Below, one piece after another: positions 57,093 to 64,000 of a stretch of DNA of 64,000 bases. Location of the stretch: the NCBI RefSeq assembly GCF_963675165.1, contig NC_087377.1:10836632-10900631 (forward strand). Direction: 5' to 3'. Position 1 is the first letter of the stretch. The number at the start of each line of letters is the position of its first letter. The notes beneath the pieces were generated by a model, which saw nothing but the letters and a program-made list of their open reading frames with translations, searched no databases and had not been told where the DNA came from. This stretch comes from Halichondria panicea. Its lineage: Eukaryota; Porifera; Demospongiae; Suberitida; Halichondriidae. Position numbers and translations under genes: made by a program.

Positions 57093-60000
57093 CCTCTGCT
57101 ACAGCCAAAAATCCACGGGGCGTGTCAGGTCCGTTACATGTCTGTTACAGGACGTTGTGAACTTCCTGATACGGGACCGTTGGATATATACACTACTAAA
57201 CAGGCCGTTCTAACAGGCCATTCTATCAGGTGCTTTACAGGCCGTTCTACAGGTGCTTTACAGGCTGTTGTGTTACCTATCATGCTATCATGATCATATT
57301 CAGCTACTGAATTGAGAAAACAATTGGCACACTTGAGATCTTTGAAGCGGTAATGACAATATAGATATAATAGGAAAAACTAAATAGAACTCATGCAGTA
57401 TTGCTAATGCATAATGGTAATCGTGTTGTACTGAGAAGTACTGTCAGTGTTTATCTCTTCCCTTTTTTTTTTTGTGACTGAAGCTGTGGTATAGTGATGG
57501 TGCAATTCTTGTTGCAGTCATGTACAATTGATTAGGCAATTAGGGTGAATCTTTATTAAGTGATTGGTTGTCTCCACCAGCTCAACATTTTGCTCGCTCA
57601 TTTGTTCCACTTCCTTGTAGGGCAGCACCACCGCTACCTGCATGTCGTCAGGAAACTTCAAAAGGGTTGTTAGTAGTCCATATGCAATCTGTAATGAGGA
57701 GACTGATGACAATGCAATAGTTAGTTGTGTTTTACCTTGTTACCATTTTCTCTTCTGTATAGTCCACGCTTTCTCCCAAGCTTCCCAACTTTCCGTTTAG
57801 GTAAACTGATTTGTATAACAGCATCGGGGTGTCTCTGTTTACACCTATATGAAGAAGACATAGCCAGCCATTCTTAGTTCTCCAAGTGTTGTTTCCCCTT
57901 TCGGTAAACTGAACGTCACTTCTTTCAATGGTACTGCCTTAGACTGTTCCTGTAATAAAAATAATGTGCATTGAGCAATAGTACTGTATATACACTGTAC
58001 CTTCCTCAGAGTTCCATGCTGGTAGATCTCCTTGGAAGAGTTGAGTGTGTGAGGGTGAATATTGAAGCATACTGCCACACTTCTTGAGAGGTGAGTAGAT
58101 GGACTAAGTGTGTGGGGAAAATAATCCTAATTGATTTTATACTTAGGCCACATAACCCAGGCATATTCTATCAAAAATCGAAGATGGGTGGAGACTTTTT
58201 TTCTTGGTAGGGCAAAAACTTCCGGCCACAACTTGGCCACTCCTCCTTACATGTCAGGAAAAGTACATACAAAGTAGAAAAAGGAAAGGCACCATGTGAA
58301 GAGATGGTAATTATAAACATGGCCATATTAAAGCAAATAAAAGGATCCATGCATGTGGGGTAAAAAAATTTAAGCGGGAGGGCCTGAGAAACAAGTCATT
58401 AACTTTGTGTGGCCTTATGCCCAATAAAACTAAAAGGTCCAGCTGTAGTGTATAAAGAGTACAAGTACATCATTATTATACTTTAAATGAATGCGTTATT
58501 TAGTCTGTTATACAATGTACCTTACTGTAGCGTCTTTTGGTGCTACACTCTTGTTAAGTAGGAAGTAGAGTTGCTCCATCACTGCAAATCTCTTGGCAAT
58601 GTCACGACTCGATGACTGCCGATTGGTGTGCAGGTTGTTGAGCTTTAATGGGGGTTTTCTCTTGCATACTTTCTCTGTGCAAAAATATTATAATTATAAT
58701 GATTGTTTCTTAAAACCCCTAAAGTCAAATAATGTATACTCACTAGCAGGGCTAAATTATGGGTGTATGCTGTCTCGATCTCTCGGTCCATGGGAGCCTT
58801 CAAAGTTCTCAGTCTCTTTGGCTAGGTCACTACATTTCTTCAGGGGAAATCCTTTGTAAGGTTGGCGACCTAGCACCTATATAAACCATGCTTTTGTGAC
58901 AACATAATATTTTTGCTAACAGAACATACCTTGCGCCTTTCATCGATACGCATGTCGCTCAACCTTTTTTGCACCATTTTAGAGTTATTGACAGTACCTC
59001 CGTGTCTGCCCTATCATCCATGTCCATACATACTCTCATTTGTGTCTAGTAATAATGTTTGTTATATCAATTCTGATTAATAACCTTGATGACTTCGTCT
59101 CCTATTTCTCTATACTTTCAGACATTAGGAATAGTTTAGCCAAATTCGAACTCAGAGAAACCTGCAATTATTGGATTATAATGTCAAGTTTTGAGAATGC
59201 TATCTATGTACTTACACCCCACGACGTGCTTTCCACGGCAAAAACATGTGAGTTTTTCGTTTTTAACGTGTCAATGGCCTTCCTGCTGTTTTGTTGTTCT
59301 TCTTGAACTTGTCTTAGTTAATTTCCTTTAATTCCTTCAGCACTTCCTATGTGTTAGTAAAACTTAAAAATACATTAATTTTTAGGAATTACTGTCAGAA
59401 TAGGATTGTGTGAGTGCTTGGTTGGGTGATTTGTGGAGGGTGCATTGCCCAGATGGTAAACCCCGCCGTTAACCAGTTTTGTTGTAAGAGCCAGTACCCT
59501 CTGTATTTAACAAACATGTTGTCGATTGTATTGTGCACATATAGTTTATACTTTCTTTCTGTCTTGAATGACTTTGCAAGCAATGTCAAAACTCATGCTT
59601 GTGCTTAATTCACACAGAGCTCTCTCAACTGTGGTGGCTTCGATTTTGGCAGGTTCCGAACCCACAAAGTAAATTAGTACCAACGTTTTCTTACATTACG
59701 AATGTATTGTGTGCATTTGAGAAGGATACTTTTGTCGCAATAAGCAATAATACTTACTTTCGTTCTTTTGTTTTGACTGTAGGTACGTCTGACGTCTTGA
59801 ATGGAGCAGCAAATACCTGGCAAATGAATATTAACTACTGTGTATTCTATCTATAATTTTTACTTAGATGTACTTGGAATGTTTGTATCCATATTCATTC
59901 GATTCATTAATGGTGTGGGTATGACAGCTGGAACTTGCCTCACCAAAAGTATGCACATGCTCAGTAATTATTATTATTAACGTGCCGTGTACAGGACGTG

Positions 60001-60150
60001 GTGGGTGCTACACCCTGATACAGGCCCGTATTTACAGGCTGTAAACAGGATGTAGCCCCACGTCCTGATACAGGTCTGTTCACGGGCCTGTAACGGCCCG
60101 TTTTAACCTACGGCCTGAAATGGACTAGTGGATTTTGGCTGTGTAGTTTA
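57093..60150. mobile_element. Possible 3-kb DNA transposon (inverted ends with subterminal repeats)
   Basis: 57095 ctacagccaaaaatccac is the near inverse of gtggattttggctgtgtag (60128-60146). Inside each end are clusters of GC-rich phrases such as cctgatac(a/g)gg, gttacaggacgt and acaggccgt (57120-57285; 59995-60115). Terminal repeat plus clustered subterminal motifs resembles CACTA/EnSpm or similar superfamilies. The only gene inside is the 57.5-59.0 kb one, in which I see no transposase signature. Boundaries and superfamily are tentative. Confidence 0.4.
57518..59020 (-). CDS. Multi-exon gene, partly resolved, unknown function
   Basis: Exon-like blocks on the minus strand: ~58970-58930 (VQKRLSDMRIDERRK), ~58876-58760 (LGRQPYKGFPLKKCSDLAKE), ~58675-58530 (RKPPLKLNNLHTNRQSSSRD then FAVMEQLYFLLNKSV), ~58110-58005 and ~57955-57845 (FSLPKGETTLGELRMAGY), 57844-57736 (AVIQISLPKRKVGKLGRKRG) and a terminal exon 57688-57518 (IAYGLLTTLLKFPDDMQVAV ... 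stop). The last two junctions are splice- and phase-consistent; the middle ones hit stops (after DSIHP and YVFFI), so either exon edges are wrong or the gene is damaged. Lys/Arg-rich, probably nuclear. Possible upstream coiled-coil exon near 59310-59230. No family recognised. Confidence 0.4.
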
Positions 60151-60532
60151 GCAAAGAACAAGAACTGTCTATAGATTTAGACCAGAATTGCTCACAGTAT
60201 AGGGACTAAATCGTTTTGCTTGCCTACTAGCTAGCTAACTGCAGCAAGATTCGGAAGAAAGGGAGTGCTCAGCAAGATAATCAGCTACACTAACCTGAGC
60301 TGAGTATAGTAAAGATCCAGAAAAAGGGGGGCATTTGCCCCCTTTCCTCCCCCTGGCTACGCCACTGCACACTGGTAACCATTACCAAGTAGTACAATCA
60401 GTGACATGTATGTGTAGAACTGTCCCGTTCACTGTTTAACACGTACGTATACGTACTCTCTGTGCGTCGGTTGCCCGTGGTTGTTACGTACAGGAGACTA
60501 AAAAATCAAAAATGGTTTACTGGCCCATGCAC
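59021..60532. other. Intergenic / element interior
   Basis: Plus-strand frames at 59.0-59.9 kb are hydrophobic, low-complexity and without domain. 60325-60370 (gggggcatttgccccctttc ... tacgccactgc) looks like an hAT-type MITE end. Confidence 0.4.
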
Positions 60533-60706
60533 TACCGTATAGCGGGTAATTTTCGTGGGGCAAAATATTCGTGGTTGGAGGTCTGACCACGAATATTTTA
60601 CCCACGAATGAAGCGACCTTGTCTACCTTTCTGCAGTGCAAGCGGCTACCACGAATATTGCTGAACCACGAATATTTTGTCCCCCGAAAATTACCCGCTA
60701 TACGGT
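60533..60706. mobile_element. M2 MITE, best-preserved copy
   Basis: 174 bp, ends taccgtatagcgggtaattt / aaattacccgctatacggta (20-bp TIR), flanking TA. Internal inverted phrases ttcgtgg/ccacgaa. Reference for the pogo-related family. Confidence 0.92.
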
Positions 60707-61254
60707 ATTGCATGCCGAGCCTATAAGAGTATCTATTTGTGTCACTGAAAAGCGCGGTAAAAAAAGACTTTAAAGCTAACAAACACACAAACAAATAATC
60801 ATGGGCAGCCACCTTTTTCATTTCGTTATTACTTTTACTTAAACATTTTCTGTTGACTCCTCAATTCGGTAAGTGACAACGCAATTGACTGTGTGTGTTT
60901 ATCCTCTGCAGGTAATGATGCATGTGAGCGGGGTGTAGAGCTCTAGGGCGATCATTTCGTTTAATTATCTAAGTAACTTTTAATGGTGGCAGATGTCGCA
61001 GCTATAGCTACTGTAGTACATTCAATCGATCGATCGCAACATTATGTTGTGGCCAATAATTATAATACATTATATAAGACAATAAACATTATAAGACAAT
61101 ATAAACAACAATAAAATAATAAGAATTGTAAATGTTCACTTGACCGTGATATAATTATCTGTAAGGAAAGTAATAATTAATAATGCACATGCATGAAACA
61201 GATATTCACAAGAGCTAGACAGCTAGCTAACATTTACAGTCTTTTCGGGCCAGG
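60707..61254. other. Intergenic
   Basis: AT-rich, no gene. Ends at an abrupt change to GC-rich sequence. Confidence 0.4.
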
Positions 61255-61925
61255 GTACCGGTGGCAGCATTTGGGGTGGCCATGGCCCCCTTCCATGTCC
61301 TCCGCGGCCAGCTCCACGACGACGTCCACTGGCACCACCTCCACGCCCACGTCCCCTGGCCCTGCCTGCGCCTCTTCCTGCGGCCCGAGCCCTGGCGGTG
61401 AGCTGGAGGTCGTGGCAGTGGTGCAGGAGCTGCAGGAGGAGGCAGTATAGTCCTGCGGCTGGTGGTGGCAGAGGAGCTTGAGGTCGAGGCAGTGGTGCAG
61501 GAGCTGGAGCCAGTCCTGCGGCTGGTGGTGGCAGAGGAGCTGGAGGTCGAGGCAGTGCATGGTGCAGAAGCTGGAGCCAGTCCTGCGGCTGGTGGTGGCA
61601 GAGGAGCTGGAGGTCGAGGCAGTGGTGCAGAAGCTGGAGCCAATCCTGCAGCTGGTGGTGGCAGAGGAGCTGGAGGTCCGAGACAGTGGTGCAGAAGCTG
61701 GAGCCAGTCCTGCGGCTGGTAGTGGCAGAGGAGCTGGAGGTCGAGGCAGTGGTGCAGAAGCTGGAGCCAGTCCTGCATGCGGCTGGTGGTGGCAGAGGAG
61801 CTGGAGGTCGAGGCAGTGGTGCAGAAGCTGGAGCCAGTCCTGCGGCTGGTGGTGGCAGAGGAGTTGGAGGTCGAGGCAGTGGTGCAGAAGCTGGAGCCAG
61901 TCCTGCGGCTGGTGGTAGTGGGTTC
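61255..61925. repeat. GC-rich 63-bp coding minisatellite
   Basis: About seven units of a 63-bp repeat (gctggtggtggcagaggagc, tggaggtcgaggcagtggtg, cagaagctggagccagtcct). All six frames are nearly open. Plus reads AGGGRGAGGRGSGAEAGASP; minus reads PPAAGLAPASAPLPRPPAPL. Left of the array (61255-61400) the minus strand gives AGRGAGRARGRGRGGGASGR and ends MLPPVPWPEKTVNVS at 61223, an RGG-like tail, which favours a minus-strand gene; indels change frame along the array. Unknown product. Confidence 0.55.
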
Positions 61926-62599
61926 ATTCTGTAACAGAGTTGTACAAAATGGTATGCAAGCACAGAGAAAAGAAGTCACCTCTTTCAATTCTCTTTCAAC
62001 TGTAATAAGCAATAATGAAGAATACTGCATGGGAACAGCTACATTGCTATGACAACTTCCCACGTTGCACATGCACATGTTCACAGGTACGTGCATGTCC
62101 AACAACTACTTATATATTATCTTTAACAAAAGATTACAGGACGATGACAAATTAATCAACGTCACATTTATCTTATCATTAATTAATGTACTATGTATTG
62201 AAAAAGAAAGGGAATCAAAACTAAAAAACATTTGCATTGTGAACGTTGCTATATAGGATTGCCAGGAAAAGAAAAGCGCGAAGAAACAATAAATTCGGTG
62301 AGTGCATAACTCCAATCCGTTACAACGTCATGAACATGTACAGCTGAGTGGCCTACTATTGATAAGGAATATTAGAATCAAAATACAGGTTGGTTAAAAT
62401 GCACAGTCATTGCAATACAATAGGAAATAAGGATTCAGACATAAACGTGACAGTTCTACATAAGAATACACCTTTGGACAGTGAAACAATGGTTTAAAAA
62501 TAATTCACTTTCTATACACTATTTGTGTTCCTTTCACTGATAAAAAATAACACAGTATACACAGTTGTTGTAGAAGTAGTTATCTTCTCGAAAGTGGGT

Positions 62600-62890
62600 C
62601 TGGTCAATAGGGTGATTTCCCTATCTGAATTTCATCTTACATTTACATGCATAGTGTTTGTGGTTTGTATATAATTATGTAACAGGAGAAGGTTACAGAA
62701 ATTACTTGTATCTATGGTAATTTTTGTACCTATATAATTATGGTTGTAACAATGTGAATTTGCCAAGTTATAGTCAAAACATTCAAACAATGTTGCTGTA
62801 CGTAGCAATTGCAGCTTGACGACTGGAGTGCTCCACCTGGCTGCCGATGCCTGCGTAATGTTGAGGCGAAACCTGTCGATCGAAGACGGT
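62600..62890. repeat. Segmental duplication, copy C (partial)
   Basis: tttcatcttacatttacatg, caacaatg/attgct and 'tgctccacctggctgcc' match 26590-26890; it abuts the receptor fragment at 62.9 kb. Confidence 0.65.
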
Positions 62891-62908
62891 CTATGGCTTA
62901 GATAACAA

Positions 62909-63652
62909 CAAGGGACCCTGAGATGTGATCAAGAAACTACAGCAGGTGAATGCTATAGCTATACAAACGAAGGCCTATATATTTTACAAACTAAAGATAA
63001 ACATTAGTTTTGCTTGACTGAATGTGTTGCACTATACCGTATTCACCCAAATTACCGGGACATAAAAAAATAATTACGGCTTGCAGTGTCCCTTGGAATA
63101 GAGCAAGAAAAATTACGTTAAAGTCAAAGTGTCCCTTTAGGGTGTCCCGTAGTAATTAGAACCCCATTTAAGGTAAGTACACGGCCTCAATTCCAGGCCG
63201 AGGCTAGCTCTGCAGCTAAAATGTCTTTCGTGCAGTTTAGAAGCTGTGTACGCAGGTTCCATGCATGTCTACAAAGGTGTCTTCAACCGTTAGTGACATA
63301 TTACGGTGCCAGAGAGTAGAATCCAGAGAGTTTTGAGTCTCTATCGAGCTAACATGCTCTTTTTCGTTCTAATTAGATCGGGACGTCTAAAAATATTTAC
63401 ATTTCCTGTTGTTCCTTAATATACAATGAAAAAAATTACGTAAGTCCGAAGTGTCCCTTAGAATAGAGTGTCCCGGTAATTCGGGTGAATACGGTAGAAA
63501 ACAGTCTTTCTTTTGGAGTCTCAGTTGCTCTTGCTATTATTCTGACATTCCTGTTGACTCTGGCTCTGGGAATTTCCATTGGTGTTCTCATTGTACTGGC
63601 AGTAAACAAGTGCAGGAGGTCCGAGAATACAACGCTAGTAAAGCCCAACTGA
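62909..63652 (+). pseudogene. Receptor paralogue fragment lacking the ITIM tail
   Basis: 62909-62945 is the end of the sushi exon (gggaccctgagatgtgatca) with its donor. After an intron holding the M4 MITE, the membrane exon 63497-63652 reads ENSLSFGVSVALAIILTFLL ... GVLIVLAVNKCRRSENTTLV then KPN and stop. Compared with the 43-kb gene it has a longer hydrophobic segment, but the bases encoding both tyrosine motifs are cleanly missing (acaac|gctagtaaagcccaactga). No upstream exons in the window, so it is a fragment or the 3' end of a rearranged gene. Confidence 0.7.
63035..63496. mobile_element. M4 MITE inserted before the membrane exon
   Basis: Ends taccgtattcacccaaatta and taattcgggtgaatacggta (TIR ~27 bp with few mismatches), TA flanks. 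The paralogue at 44950 reads straight through (tatagaaaacag), showing the insertion is specific to this copy; the splice acceptor was altered. Confidence 0.85.
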
Positions 63653-63825
63653 CCATTTATTTTATATAAACAAAAATGTATTAGCTACATATTATAGATC
63701 TAAATAATTATATTGCCTATCCAGAATATTTGCATTAATTTGCACTGTTTAGTTAATTAGTTAGGATATCATGTTTACTACACTTTTGTCTTTGGATCAC
63801 TTTATATTGTGTATATACCGACTTA

Positions 63826-64000
63826 AAATGAAAGTACCGTGGGTGCTGATGCCTCGATGAAGGTACCAAAACTATACACACAATTATTATAATTATCATG
63901 ATGAATATTTTTGCATACAAACTCAAGGAGTGGGTAATAATCGACCATGATTGTTATTAAAAACGATTGATGCCAAAACAAGTCTAAAATTAATGGCTGC
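63826..64000 (-). mobile_element. M1-family MITE, cut by window end
   Basis: atgaaagtaccgtgggtgct ... gatgcctcgatgaaggtacc ... aacgattgatgccaaaacaa. Same location relative to the receptor exon as the 45365 copy. Confidence 0.8.

Noticed and set aside
59040..59306. Membrane protein on the plus strand
   Set aside because: Hydrophobic by composition only; the minus strand at the same place shows a possible coiled-coil exon.
1..64000. tRNA, rRNA or other structured RNA genes
   Set aside because: Looked for T-loop-like GGTTCGA boxes and rRNA-like blocks; none in a credible context. Covariance-model search was not possible.

Overview
The window is eukaryotic, and I read it as a sponge (most likely demosponge) nuclear contig. 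The evidence is an AT-rich background full of short 'taattataattat' runs, genes with very short GT-AG introns (about 44-75 nt in the ones resolved here), and protein types that I associate from memory with sponges. These are a large secreted beta-helix protein with a multi-pass C-terminus, HND-type kinases, a DED adaptor, and Ig/FN3/sushi receptors with one membrane pass. The organism is inferred; the exon structures were worked out by frame and splice-site consistency on the sequence itself. No rRNA, tRNA, CRISPR array or prokaryotic operon was seen.

Layout. 2.3-7.8 kb is a compact block of four intact-looking genes in two head-to-head pairs: a 727-aa CxxC protein (-) with a protein kinase (+), and a chromodomain protein (-) with a small MGNCC protein (+). 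7.9-14.4 kb is repeat-dominated: long palindromes, a 0.94-kb duplicated block and a heptamer minisatellite. 14.4-20.4 kb is a transposon nest. A restriction-like-endonuclease non-LTR fragment is interrupted by two elements with perfect 9-bp target duplications. Next to it lies a pogo-like DNA transposon, broken by a second copy of the same retrotransposon and carrying a decayed HIRAN-like/Ulp1-protease gene. 21.8-22.6 kb is a broken kelch-like gene.

28.4-30.2, 43.2-45.2 and 62.9-63.7 kb hold three relatives of one receptor family. The 43-kb member has seven resolved exons, a transmembrane helix and two ITIM-like tyrosine motifs. The 63-kb relative keeps the membrane exon but has lost exactly the ITIM-bearing tail. 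The 28-kb member is a pseudogene. 33.1-34.4 kb encodes a three-exon DED adaptor with a C-terminal YVNI motif. 38.9-40.5 kb is a nested set of elements including a 221-bp, almost perfect foldback. 40.8-41.5 kb is a small three-exon gene. 46.8-50.7 kb is a single-exon 1318-aa membrane protein. 51.6-52.1 kb is a collagen-like minisatellite. 53.2-53.7 kb is a decayed transposase-like gene with a GQNKNN motif. 57.5-59.0 kb is a partly resolved multi-exon gene inside a roughly 3-kb inverted-repeat interval. 61.3-61.9 kb is a GC-rich 63-bp coding minisatellite.

The genes do not form one pathway. The best candidates for new biology are (i) the ITIM-type receptor family with a tail-less paralogue, next to a DED adaptor that also carries phosphotyrosine-type motifs, and (ii) a pogo-like transposon with an apparent SUMO-protease-like passenger gene, whose terminal repeats match short non-autonomous elements elsewhere in the window.
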